DNA of 64,000 nucleotides from Rhizobium sp. RM (GTDB taxonomy: Bacteria > Pseudomonadota > Alphaproteobacteria > Rhizobiales > Rhizobiaceae): assembly GCF_013390595.1 (NCBI RefSeq), contig NZ_JACAWV010000022.1, forward strand, positions 186,001 to 250,000, given 5' to 3'. This document shows positions 46,703-55,582 of the stretch, piece after piece. The notes beneath the pieces were generated by a model, which was not told the origin of the DNA, searched no databases, and saw nothing but the letters and a program-made list of their open reading frames with translations. Within the stretch, counting starts at the first letter, position 1. Every line of letters begins with the position of its first letter. The position numbers and the translations under genes are program-made.

Positions 46703-49700
46703 ATGGCACAGTTCTTTATCAGCAGGCCGATCCTTGCCTGGGTCTTCGCCCTGTTCATTTCCATCGCGGGCATCATTGCCCTGCCCTTTCTGCCGATTGC
46801 GCAATACCCCAAGGTTGCGCCGCCGCAGTTGACCATATCCACCGCCTACCCCGGCGCCTCGCCGCAGGAAATCTATCAGGGTGTGACGCGCCTGATTGAA
46901 GAAGAGCTGAATGGCGTCTCCGGCATGATGTATTTCGAGTCCACCTCGGATACCTCCGGCTCCGTCAGTATCAATGCCACCTTCGAGGCGGGCACGGATA
47001 TCGACCAGGCATCGGTGGACGTGCAGAACGCCATCCGTCGCGTGGAATCCCGCCTTCCCTCGGCCGTGACCTCGCAAGGCGTGACGGTTGAAGAGGCCGC
47101 ATCGGGCTTTCTGATGATGGTGACGCTGACCTCCACCGATGGCCGCATGGACGAAGTGGCGCTGGGCGATTACCTGAACCGCAACGTGCTGGGTGAACTG
47201 CGCCGTATTGACGGCGTGGGCCGTGCGCAGCTTTTTGCCGCCCAGCGCGCCATGCGCGTCTGGATCGATCCGGACAAGCTGGTTGGCCTGAACATGACGG
47301 CAGCAGACGTCAACGCCGCCATCACCGCGCAGAACGCGCAGGTTGCCGCCGGCCAGATCGGCGCTGCCCCCAACCCCGTGTCACAGGACCTGACCGCCAC
47401 CGTTCTGGTGCAGGGCCAGCTTTCCGATCCCAAGGCATTCGGAGAGATCATTCTGCGCGCCAACCCGGATGGCAGCACCGTGCTGCTGAAGGACGTGGCA
47501 CGCATCGAACTCGGTGCGGAAAACTACAACTTCTCCAGCCGCCTGAACGGCCAGCCGAGTGCGGCAGTCGGCATCCAGCTTTCCTCCACGGGTAACGCCG
47601 TTGCCACCTCCAACGCCGTCAAGGCAAAGCTGGACGAACTCTCCGGCTTCTTCCCGACGGGCGTCGTTTATGACACGCCTTACGATACCAGCCCCTTCGT
47701 TTCGGCCTCCATCGAAAAGGTGCTGCACACGTTGATCGAAGCCGTTGTGCTGGTCTTCGTGGTGATGTTCGTGTTCCTGCAGAACTTCCGCTACACGGTC
47801 ATTCCGACCCTTGTTGTGCCGGTGGCGCTGCTGGGCACCGTGGCAGTGATGTTTGCCACAGGCTTCTCCATCAACGTGCTGACCATGTTCGCCATGGTGC
47901 TGGCGATCGGCATTCTCGTCGATGACGCCATCGTCGTGGTCGAAAACGTCGAGCGCATCATGGCCGAAGAAGGCCTTTCGCCGAAGGCTGCCACCCGCAA
48001 GGCCATGAAGCAGATCACCGGCGCCATTCTGGGCATCACGCTGGTTCTTTCCTGCGTGTTCATTCCCATGGCGTTCTTCCCCGGCTCAACCGGCATCATC
48101 TATCGCCAGTTCTCGCTGACGATGGTGGTTTCGATTGCCTTCTCCGCCTTCCTGGCGCTGTCTCTGACACCGGCGCTCTGCGCAACCTTCCTGAAACCCA
48201 TCAAGAAGGGCCACCATGAGAAGAAAGGCCCGGCCGGCTGGTTCAACCGCAATTTTGACCGGCTGACCAACCGCTATGTCAGCGTGACCAACGGTATGGC
48301 GAAACGTGCCGGCCGGATGATGGTGATCTACCTCGCCCTCGTCGTCGGTCTCGGCTACCTCTTCGTCAACCTGCCGTCGTCCTTCGTTCCGGCCGAAGAC
48401 CAGGGCAACCTGCTGGTCGATATCCAGGGCCCGCCGGAGGCGAGTGCCAACCGCACGCTGGCATCGGTGGAACAGATCGAGGCGATCTTCCGCTCCGAGC
48501 CTGCGGTGAAGGATATCGTTGCCATTCAGGGCTTCAGCTTCTCCGGTAGCGGCGCCAATGCCGCCCTGATGTTCGTGACGCTGAAGGACTGGAGCGAACG
48601 TGGCGAAGGCAACTCCGCGCAGGACATTGCCGACCGTGTCAACATGGCCCTGTTTGGCCTGAAGGATGCAACCAGCTTCGCGCTGTCGCCACCGGCCATC
48701 GAAGGCTTCGGCGCCACCGGCGGTTTCGCCTTCCGTCTGCAGGACCGCAACGGCGTTGGCCAGGCTGCCCTGACGGCGGCTGCCGCCGACCTGATGGCCA
48801 AGGCCAGCCAGAGCCCGGTTCTTGCAGGCATGCGTGTGGAAGGCCTGCCGGATGCCGCGCAGGTGCTGCTGGTGATCGACCGTGAAAAGGCCAACACCTT
48901 TGGTGTGACCTTTGCCGACATCAACAACACCATCACCGCCAATCTCGGTTCGTCCTACATCAACGACTTCCCGAATTCGGGCCGCATGCAGCGCGTGATC
49001 GTGCAGGCGCAGGACCGTAACCGCCTGCAGGTGGAAGACCTGCTGAAGCTGAACGTGCGCAATGCCAGCGGCGGCATGGTTCCGCTGTCTTCCTTTGCCA
49101 TTGCGCAATGGCAGAAGGGCTCGCCGCAGATCGTCGGTTACAACGGTTATCCGACCGTGCGTATTTCCGGCGAACCGGCGGCCGGCAATTCCTCCGGTGT
49201 GGCCATGGCGGAAATGGAACGTCTGGCGGGCGAAATGCCGGAAGGCATCGGCTTTGAATGGACGGGGCAGTCTCTGGAAGAGATCAAGTCCGGTTCGCAG
49301 GCGCCGTTCCTGTTCGGCATCAGCCTTCTGTTCGTGTTCCTGCTTCTGGCCGGTCTCTACGAAAGCTGGTCCATTCCGCTCTCGGTCATGCTCGTGGTGC
49401 CGCTCGGCGTCATCGGCTCCGTGCTGGCGGTCATGGTCGCGGGCATGCCCAACGACATCTACTTCAAGGTGGGCCTGATCGCCATCATCGGTCTCTCTGC
49501 CAAGAACGCGATCCTGATCATCGAATTTGCCAAGGACTATTATGCCGAAGGCAAACCGCTGCTGGAATCGGCCATTGATGCGGCAAAGCTTCGCTTCCGC
49601 CCGATCATAATGACCTCGCTTGCCTTCACGCTGGGCGTGGTGCCGCTGGTCATCGCCTCCGGCGCCAGCGCCGCCAGCCAGAACGCCATCGGTACGGCGG

Positions 49701-49873
49701 TTCTGGGCGGCATGATCTCGGCCACCGTCCTTGCGGTGTTCTTCGTTCCGGCCTTCTTCGTTTTCGTGCTGAAACTGTTCAGGACCAGGCGGCCAGTGGA
49801 CGATGACGAGGCGGATCTGATGGAGGAAGAAACGCATCAGGCGGCGCGTCAAAAAGAGCTGAGCTCCGTTTGA
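46703..49873 (+). CDS. acrB: RND multidrug efflux pump (AcrB-like)
   Basis: A 1056-residue, 12-helix HAE1-type transporter, full length for the family. It starts MAQFFISRPILAWVFALFIS; the proton-relay Asp pair is in LAIGILVDDAIVVVENVERIM; family signatures IPMAFFPGSTGIIYRQFSLTM and SAKNAILIIEFAKDYY are present. It exports hydrophobic drugs, plant phenolics or detergents from the periplasm using the proton gradient. Without a local channel gene it probably uses a shared TolC-like protein. A strong terminator follows. Confidence 0.9.
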   Translation: MAQFFISRPILAWVFALFISIAGIIALPFLPIAQYPKVAPPQLTISTAYPGASPQEIYQGVTRLIEEELNGVSGMMYFESTSDTSGSVSINATFEAGTDIDQASVDVQNAIRRVESRLPSAVTSQGVTVEEAASGFLMMVTLTSTDGRMDEVALGDYLNRNVLGELRRIDGVGRAQLFAAQRAMRVWIDPDKLVGLNMTAADVNAAITAQNAQVAAGQIGAAPNPVSQDLTATVLVQGQLSDPKAFGEIILRANPDGSTVLLKDVARIELGAENYNFSSRLNGQPSAAVGIQLSSTGNAVATSNAVKAKLDELSGFFPTGVVYDTPYDTSPFVSASIEKVLHTLIEAVVLVFVVMFVFLQNFRYTVIPTLVVPVALLGTVAVMFATGFSINVLTMFAMVLAIGILVDDAIVVVENVERIMAEEGLSPKAATRKAMKQITGAILGITLVLSCVFIPMAFFPGSTGIIYRQFSLTMVVSIAFSAFLALSLTPALCATFLKPIKKGHHEKKGPAGWFNRNFDRLTNRYVSVTNGMAKRAGRMMVIYLALVVGLGYLFVNLPSSFVPAEDQGNLLVDIQGPPEASANRTLASVEQIEAIFRSEPAVKDIVAIQGFSFSGSGANAALMFVTLKDWSERGEGNSAQDIADRVNMALFGLKDATSFALSPPAIEGFGATGGFAFRLQDRNGVGQAALTAAAADLMAKASQSPVLAGMRVEGLPDAAQVLLVIDREKANTFGVTFADINNTITANLGSSYINDFPNSGRMQRVIVQAQDRNRLQVEDLLKLNVRNASGGMVPLSSFAIAQWQKGSPQIVGYNGYPTVRISGEPAAGNSSGVAMAEMERLAGEMPEGIGFEWTGQSLEEIKSGSQAPFLFGISLLFVFLLLAGLYESWSIPLSVMLVVPLGVIGSVLAVMVAGMPNDIYFKVGLIAIIGLSAKNAILIIEFAKDYYAEGKPLLESAIDAAKLRFRPIIMTSLAFTLGVVPLVIASGASAASQNAIGTAVLGGMISATVLAVFFVPAFFVFVLKLFRTRRPVDDDEADLMEEETHQAARQKELSSV

Positions 49874-49904
49874 TCCCCCCGCGACTGTTTGATACCCCGT
49901 GAAT

Positions 49905-49943
49905 GACCGGCCCCGTTTCTGAGCAATCAGCGCGGGGCCGGTC
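49905..49943 (+). terminator. Strong hairpin after the RND operon
   Basis: A perfect 11-bp stem GACCGGCCCCG/CGGGGCCGGTC with a 17-base loop, 32 bases after the pump stop and before the pentapeptide gene. There is no T-run, so it may act mainly as an RNA-stabilising end. Confidence 0.6.
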
Positions 49944-49983
49944 GGCATGAATGACGAAGATCAAGACTGGCAGGAGTGCAGAC

Positions 49984-50673
49984 ATGGCCGACAAAACCGC
50001 CCGGACAATCGAAGGACGCAGACTTTCACGCACCGATATCACCGAACTGGGACAGCCATCCCTGCCCGTGCATCTGGTCGATTGCGATTTCGAGGAAGCC
50101 GATCTTGCCGGTCTTGAATTCGAAGGCTGGAGCTTCGAAAAGTGCCGTTTCGGCCGCACCGATCTGCGCGGCGCCAACCTTGAAGGCGCAAAATTCACCG
50201 CCTGCCGTGGTCCCTTCGCCGATTTCTCCGGTGCGGACCTGCCCGAAGTGACGTTTCAGGGCTGCGATTTCAACAACGCGTCTTTCGTGGAGGCCCGCGT
50301 CAACGACACCACCTTTACCGGCTGCAAGCTGACCGGCGCCAACCTGACACGCCTGCGTGCCATGGGCATCAGTTTCAAGGACACGCTGCTCTCCGCCGCC
50401 CGCCTGCCCGGTCTCTCGTTCCGCAAGGCGCGCATCGAGGGCGTGGATTTCAGCATGGCCGATCTTGCCAGATGCGATTTCAGGGCAGCGGTGTTCGACC
50501 GCTGCAGCCTGCGGGAAGCCAATGTGGTGGATGCCCGCTTCGAAGACGCCGATCTGCGCGGCGCCGATCTCGGCGGTCTGCGCCTGATCGACGCGAAAAA
50601 ATTCAAGGGCGCGACGATCTCGCGCGAACAGGCCGGAATGCTGCTTGCCGAACTGGGTTTGAACGTCCGATAA
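49984..50673 (+). CDS. Pentapeptide-repeat protein (Qnr-like)
   Basis: A 229-residue right-handed beta-helix protein made of A(D/N)LxF-type repeats, for example DFEEADLAGLEFEGWSFEKC and DLRGANLEGAKF, running through most of the chain with one looser stretch around residues 120-150. Length and repeat number are close to Qnr/MfpA proteins that mimic DNA and protect gyrase. It could equally be an unrelated pentapeptide protein. AGGAG precedes ATG 49984. It follows a drug-efflux operon, but a terminator separates them. Confidence 0.75.
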   Translation: MADKTARTIEGRRLSRTDITELGQPSLPVHLVDCDFEEADLAGLEFEGWSFEKCRFGRTDLRGANLEGAKFTACRGPFADFSGADLPEVTFQGCDFNNASFVEARVNDTTFTGCKLTGANLTRLRAMGISFKDTLLSAARLPGLSFRKARIEGVDFSMADLARCDFRAAVFDRCSLREANVVDARFEDADLRGADLGGLRLIDAKKFKGATISREQAGMLLAELGLNVR

Positions 50674-50703
50674 CAGGGCAAGGACGAACAAAGCGAGACA
50701 CGC

Positions 50704-51174
50704 ATGAACGCCAGGATCAACGACGCCATCAGGACCGATATCGAAAACTCCGTACTGTGCTGGCTGGCAAGCGTCGATGCCGAGGGAACGCCGAATGTGA
50801 GTCCGAAGGAAATCTTCGCGTCGCACGGCGACGACCATATCGTCGTGGCCGACATCGCCTCCGCCAACACCGTCCGCAACCTGCGCGCCCACCCCAGAGC
50901 CTGCGTCAGCTTCATCGACGTCTTTCGCCAACGCGGCTTCAAGATCGTCGGCACCGCCCGGATTATCGAACCCGACGAACAGGACTTTCCGGTCTACGGC
51001 GAGAGACTTCTGCAGATGGCAGGAACCGACTTCCCCATCCGCCACATCATCGCCATCAGGATCGACCGCATCTCGAGAATCTGGGCCCCGAGCTACACGC
51101 TCTTTCCCGAGCGCACGGAAGACGAGCGTATGGCGAGCGCACTCGAAACCTACGGCGTGACCCTATCAGCTTAA
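50704..51174 (+). CDS. Pyridoxamine 5'-phosphate oxidase-like flavoprotein
   Basis: A 156-residue split-barrel protein. Typical segments are LCWLASVDAEGTPNVSPKEIFASHGDDHIVVADIAS and NLRAHPRACVSFIDV, which bind FMN or F420/haem in relatives. Without the full PNPOx C-terminal signature it is a general PPOX-class enzyme, not PdxH. Located 30 bases after the pentapeptide gene, probably co-transcribed. Confidence 0.8.
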   Translation: MNARINDAIRTDIENSVLCWLASVDAEGTPNVSPKEIFASHGDDHIVVADIASANTVRNLRAHPRACVSFIDVFRQRGFKIVGTARIIEPDEQDFPVYGERLLQMAGTDFPIRHIIAIRIDRISRIWAPSYTLFPERTEDERMASALETYGVTLSA

Positions 51175-51258
51175 TCGATTCTGTCCGGACTACGTGGTTT
51201 CGGCCAAGGTTTTGGTCTCAAGTGTAGCCCTCAAAGAGGTAAACGAAGAGAGGCGCTT

Positions 51259-51804
51259 ATGAACGGATATCTGCCAGGTGATGTCTGGCCCGCAGACGAT
51301 GAGGCCTCCGTACACATCCGCGAAGTTTACTCGCGATACGGATTAGCGATGTATCTTGCACAGGTGCTTGAACATGGGATTGTTAATGCCGTCATCTTTG
51401 CTCGCACGTTGCCGACTATTCGACAATATTCGAACCGCTCGGATTGGGAAGTAGCGTTCGATCAAGCCTATGACTCAGAGTTCGCCAAGACGTTCGGTAA
51501 CATGCTCCGGACGCTAGAGTCATTGGATCCTCCTAGTGATCTCATGCAGGTGCTTAGAGATGCAAAAGTCGAACGTGATCGTCTAGCGCATCGATTCTTT
51601 CGCGAGCATGACGAAGACTTTCTAGGTAAGTCAGGCCGAACAAAAATGATTATCGAGTGCGAGGAGGCTATAGTGAGATTTAGCACTGCCGACGCGAAGT
51701 TGGAGACATTTATACGCCCACAGCGCGAACGCTACGGGATCACGTCTGAATGGATCGAAACACAAGTTAAAGCTGCTACCTCTAAAGCTGAAGCAAACAG
51801 CTAG
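51259..51804 (+). CDS. Low-GC orphan with HEPN-like motif
   Basis: A 181-residue, mostly helical protein I cannot name. Residues 101-120 carry KVERDRLAHRFFREHDEDF, in which R106 and H111 fit the R-x4-H motif of HEPN ribonucleases; an acidic stretch follows. GAGAGG precedes ATG by five bases. GC and codon use are visibly lower than in the flanking genes, suggesting recent arrival. HEPN proteins are often toxins or antiphage effectors, usually with an MNT antitoxin, but none is adjacent. The motif alone is weak evidence. Confidence 0.5.
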   Translation: MNGYLPGDVWPADDEASVHIREVYSRYGLAMYLAQVLEHGIVNAVIFARTLPTIRQYSNRSDWEVAFDQAYDSEFAKTFGNMLRTLESLDPPSDLMQVLRDAKVERDRLAHRFFREHDEDFLGKSGRTKMIIECEEAIVRFSTADAKLETFIRPQRERYGITSEWIETQVKAATSKAEANS

Positions 51805-51893
51805 TTTGGCAAAATCGGCCTCCATTAATATCGCCCATGCCAACCTGACAACCATTTCCGCCCTATCCAGGAGCCAACACGAAAGGTTGGTTC

Positions 51894-52523
51894 ATGGCTT
51901 CGGTCGTTTCTATCTGCAATCTTGCCCTTTCCAATGTCGGCAAGTCCAACATCACCGATCTGACGGAAAAGAGCGCCGAGGCGCGTGCTTGCAATCAGTT
52001 CTATGCTCACACGCGCGATGTCCTGCTGCAGTCCTATCCCTGGACGGCGGCGAGGAGGACGCAGTTTCTGGCGGAGGTCGACAATGACAAGCCGGGTGCC
52101 TGGCGTTACGCCTACACCCTGCCCTCCGATTGCCTGCAGGTGCGCTGGATCAGGCCGGTTTATGCCGGGGATGGCGACACGCTGAAGGAGTACAGTCAGG
52201 ACCGTGACACTACGGGACAGGAGCTGAGGCATCCTTATGAAATCGAGGGGCAGACGCTTTATGGCAATCTCTCCCCCTGCGTGCTTCGCTACACGGCACG
52301 GCTGACCGACCCCACCAAATATTCACCGCTGTTCATCGAGGCGCTGTCCTGGCATCTGGCCGTGCGCCTGGCGATGCCCTTGACGCGCGACCCGAAAATT
52401 CGTGCCGATGCGTTGAAGGTGGCAACCAGCGCGCAGGCGAGCGCCGAACAGGCCGATGCCAGCGAGACGCGGCACACATCCGACATCGTGACCGATTTCA
52501 TCGCGGTGCGTGACCATGGCTGA
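51894..52523 (+). CDS. Podovirus tail tubular protein A-like (T7 gp11 type)
   Basis: A 209-residue protein close in length to T7 gp11 (196). The N-terminus SVVSICNLALSNVGKSNITDLTEKSAEARACNQFYAHTRDVLLQSYPWTAARR is highly typical of the family (SLCNxAL, a WxxA after the first domain). It forms the ring between portal and nozzle in phage tails. Its stop overlaps the next start by eight bases. First gene of a five-gene module; no portal or capsid gene lies upstream. Confidence 0.82.
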   Translation: MASVVSICNLALSNVGKSNITDLTEKSAEARACNQFYAHTRDVLLQSYPWTAARRTQFLAEVDNDKPGAWRYAYTLPSDCLQVRWIRPVYAGDGDTLKEYSQDRDTTGQELRHPYEIEGQTLYGNLSPCVLRYTARLTDPTKYSPLFIEALSWHLAVRLAMPLTRDPKIRADALKVATSAQASAEQADASETRHTSDIVTDFIAVRDHG

Positions 52524-54612
52524 ATTTCGCGCCTACCAGCCCTCCTTTACCGCAGGCGAACTTTCCCCTGCCCTTGGCGCCCGCATCGATCTTGCCAAAT
52601 ATGGCAGTGGCATGCGCACCGCGCTCAACGTGTTCATTCACCCGCATGGCGGGGTCTCGAACCGGGCCGGGCTGGAGTTCGTGCATGAAATCAAGGACAG
52701 CGCCAGCCGTGCCCGGCTGATAAAATTCCAGTTCAACACCGAGCAGACCTATGTGCTGGAATTCGGCCACAACTACATCAGGATTTTCCGCGACGGCGGG
52801 CTGATCGTGAAAGGCGCAACCGCCTATGAAATTGCCACGACCTATACGGCCGCACAGGTGGCCGATCTGGTGTTCGTTCAGGAAGCGGACGTTCTCTACC
52901 TTTGCCATGTGGCCCATCCGGTCCGGAAACTCGGGCGGCTGGCCGATGACAACTGGACGCTGATCAATGTCAGTTTTCAGCCGAAGATCGCCTCCCCGGT
53001 TCTGACCTCCGTCAACAAGCCCGGCGATACGGCCGGCAAGGCCGGCTATGTGGCAACGGTCTATAACTACGTTGTTTCAGCCGTGGCGGAGAGCGGCGAA
53101 GAAAGCCTGCCATCCAACAGTGGCGGCGTGGTAAACGACCTTGCCATTCAAGGCGGCATCAACCGCGTGACGTGGAACGGCGTGGCAGGCGCCGTGCGCT
53201 ACATCGTCTACCGCGAAGACAACGGCATTTACGGCTATATCGGCGGCACGACGGGCCTTTCTTTCGATGACGAGAACATCACGCCCGACCTTGCCGACAC
53301 GCCGCAAACCGGTCGCAACCCCTTTAACGCCGCTGGCAGCTATCCGCGCTGCGTAACCTTCATCGAACAGCGGCTGGCCTTCGCTTCGACCGAGGACGAC
53401 CCGCAGGCGGTGTGGTTGAGCCAGTCTGCCAATTACGAGAATTTCGGTGTTTCCTCGCCTGCCAAGGCAAGTGACGCGGTGACGTTCCGTATCCGCGCCC
53501 GGCAGGTGAATGAAATCCGTTCGATGATTTCCGTGCGGGGTCTTCTGCTTCTGACCTCCGGGTCGGAGTGGATCGTCACCGGCGGTTCGACCTCCGACGC
53601 CATTTCACCCTCTGCCCTCAAGCTCGACAACCAGGGTTATCGCGGCGCGGCGAAGGTGCAGCCGATTGTGGTTGGCAACACGGTGCTGTTTGCCCAGCGG
53701 CTTGGCGGCGTAATCCGCGATTTCTCCTATGATTACACGCAGGACAGCTATGTCGGCAAAGACCTGACGGTTCTTGCACGGCATCTCTTCAAGGACCGCG
53801 AAATTGCCGCCTGGGATTACTCGCAGGCGCCTGACTCCATCGTCTGGGTCGTGCTCGATAACGGCGCGCTGGTGTCGCTGACCTACATGAAGGAACAGGA
53901 TGTCTGGGGCTGGACCCGCCATGAAAGCGGCCCTGATGGCGACGCCCATTTCGAAGACGTGACGGTGATCGAGGAAAACGGCGAAGACGTCGCCTATTTC
54001 ATCGTACGCCGCACGATCAACGGCGAGACGAAACGCTATATCGAGCGTCTGCACAGCCGCTCCTTCGCCACCGTTGCGGATGCATTTTTCGTCGATAGCG
54101 GCCTGACCTATAACGGCCCGCCCGCCTCCACCATCACCGGCCTCGACCATCTGGAGGGGCAGGATGTGGTGGCGCTGGCCGATGGCAATGTGGTGCGAAA
54201 TCTGAAGGTTGCGGGCGGCGCGGTGACGCTGCAGAACACCGCCGCCAAGATCCATATCGGTCTGCCGATGACGGCGACCATCCAGACGCTGGACCTCGAT
54301 CTCGGCCAGATTCAGGGGCTGGGCACCGTTCAGGGCCGGGCAAAATCCATCAGCGAAGTGACGCTGAGAGTGGAAAGCACGCGCGGCATCTTCGTTGGCC
54401 CCAATGATGGCGGGCGCGATGACGACACGCTGGTGGAATACAAGCAGCGCCGCGACGAGGCCTGGAACGAGGCTATCAGGCTTTACACCGGCGACCTCAG
54501 GATCACCCCGAACTGGGACTGGACGGAAAGCGGCAGCATGTGGGTAAAGCAGTTCGATCCGCTGCCCATGACCATCCTCGCCATCATGCCGGATGTCACC
54601 CTTGGCCGCTGA
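52516..54612 (+). CDS. Podovirus tail tubular protein B-like (T7 gp12 type)
   Basis: A 698-residue beta-rich protein. The start PSFTAGELSPALGARIDLAKYGSGMRTALNVFIHPHGGVSNRAGLEFV is the classic opening of phage nozzle/stabilisation proteins. A fibronectin-like segment (SVNKPGDTAGKAGYVATVYNYVVSAVAESGEESLPSN, residues about 165-205) is inserted, as in several relatives. It would build the tail nozzle. T7 gp12 is 794 residues. ATG 52516 lies within the end of the previous gene. Confidence 0.83.
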   Translation: MAEFRAYQPSFTAGELSPALGARIDLAKYGSGMRTALNVFIHPHGGVSNRAGLEFVHEIKDSASRARLIKFQFNTEQTYVLEFGHNYIRIFRDGGLIVKGATAYEIATTYTAAQVADLVFVQEADVLYLCHVAHPVRKLGRLADDNWTLINVSFQPKIASPVLTSVNKPGDTAGKAGYVATVYNYVVSAVAESGEESLPSNSGGVVNDLAIQGGINRVTWNGVAGAVRYIVYREDNGIYGYIGGTTGLSFDDENITPDLADTPQTGRNPFNAAGSYPRCVTFIEQRLAFASTEDDPQAVWLSQSANYENFGVSSPAKASDAVTFRIRARQVNEIRSMISVRGLLLLTSGSEWIVTGGSTSDAISPSALKLDNQGYRGAAKVQPIVVGNTVLFAQRLGGVIRDFSYDYTQDSYVGKDLTVLARHLFKDREIAAWDYSQAPDSIVWVVLDNGALVSLTYMKEQDVWGWTRHESGPDGDAHFEDVTVIEENGEDVAYFIVRRTINGETKRYIERLHSRSFATVADAFFVDSGLTYNGPPASTITGLDHLEGQDVVALADGNVVRNLKVAGGAVTLQNTAAKIHIGLPMTATIQTLDLDLGQIQGLGTVQGRAKSISEVTLRVESTRGIFVGPNDGGRDDDTLVEYKQRRDEAWNEAIRLYTGDLRITPNWDWTESGSMWVKQFDPLPMTILAIMPDVTLGR

Positions 54613-55069
54613 TCTCAACATCGTAGCGGCCAGCCCCGGCCACATCCGCGCCATTGCATCGCGCATGCGGGCTGCGGACCGCCAAGAGGTATTCGCCGCG
54701 TCCGGCCGCACACCGCTTGCGGCACTTTCCTATTCCTATCGCAAGTCATCCTGCTGCTGGACGGCCATCTTCAACGGCCGCCCGGAACTGATGTGGGGCG
54801 TTGGCGACATCAACGTCCTCACCGGCGTTGGCGCCCCCTGGCTTTTGGGCACCGATGCGGTGGAGCAGAATTTTCGGGTGTTTCTTCGAATATCCAGCCA
54901 TTGGCCGCAGCAACTGTTGCAGCGTTATTCCGTGCTCAGAAACTTTGTGGATGCCCGCAACACGGTTTCCGTTCGCTGGCTCGAATGGCTGGGTTTTCGG
55001 CTGTTCGACCCCGTGGATATCAACGGGCATTCCTTCCGGCTTTTCGAAATGAGGGCGACCGATGTGTGA
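54593..55069 (+). CDS. Phage internal virion protein, gp13-like (GNAT-related fold)
   Basis: A 158-residue protein matching T7 gp13 (138) in size and place. Its C-terminal half, RYSVLRNFVDARNTVSVRWLEWLGFRLFDP, has the N..S..WL..LGF pattern of GNAT-like folds seen in this phage family, without the usual acetyl-CoA loop. In T7 gp13 is needed for infectious particles although not always retained. Overlaps the preceding gene by 20 bases and the following one by eight. Confidence 0.72.
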   Translation: MSPLAADLNIVAASPGHIRAIASRMRAADRQEVFAASGRTPLAALSYSYRKSSCCWTAIFNGRPELMWGVGDINVLTGVGAPWLLGTDAVEQNFRVFLRISSHWPQQLLQRYSVLRNFVDARNTVSVRWLEWLGFRLFDPVDINGHSFRLFEMRATDV

Positions 55070-55571
55070 TTTGGGAATTGCGTTGACGCTGGGTTCAACC
55101 CTGCTGGGCGCGGCGGGACAGGTGCAGGAAGCAAAAGCGACTGCGGCGGCCAACCGCTATAACGCCGAGGTCGCGACCATGAATGCGCAGATTGCCGACC
55201 GGCAGGCGAAAGACGCCATCGAGCGCGGCAAGCAGGAAGAGCAGCAGAAGCGCATGCAGACCGCCGATCTGCAGGGCCGCCAGCGTGCCGCCATGGCCGC
55301 AAACGGGCTCGACCTTTCCTTCGGCTCGCCGCTCGACACCATCGTCGACACAGCCCGCATGGGAGAGATGGATGCGCTGAACATCAAGACCAACGCCTAC
55401 CGTGAAGCCTATGGTTACAAGGTGCAGGCCACCAACCAGCGCGCCAGCGCCACACTGGACCGCATACGCGCCGACGCCGCGACAAAGAGCGGTTATCTGA
55501 GCTCCATCGGCACCATTCTCGGCGGTGGTAGCAACGCCTACGCGCAGGCGAATAAACTGGGCTATATCTGA
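55062..55571 (+). CDS. Phage internal core protein, gp14-like
   Basis: A 169-residue protein: a hydrophobic N-terminal stretch (IALTLGSTLLGAAGQ), then a long coiled-coil (RYNAEVATMNAQIADRQAKDAIERGKQEEQQKRMQ) and GLDLSFGSPLDTIVDTARMGE. This pattern is typical of gp14-like ejectosome proteins, which form the outer-membrane pore during DNA ejection. T7 gp14 is 196 residues. Confidence 0.78.
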   Translation: MCDLGIALTLGSTLLGAAGQVQEAKATAAANRYNAEVATMNAQIADRQAKDAIERGKQEEQQKRMQTADLQGRQRAAMAANGLDLSFGSPLDTIVDTARMGEMDALNIKTNAYREAYGYKVQATNQRASATLDRIRADAATKSGYLSSIGTILGGGSNAYAQANKLGYI

Positions 55572-55582
55572 AGAGGTTCAAC

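Noticed and set aside
49984-50673. Firm assignment of the pentapeptide protein as a quinolone-resistance Qnr
   Set aside because: Repeat pattern and length fit, but the family is broad and no Qnr-specific loop could be recognised.
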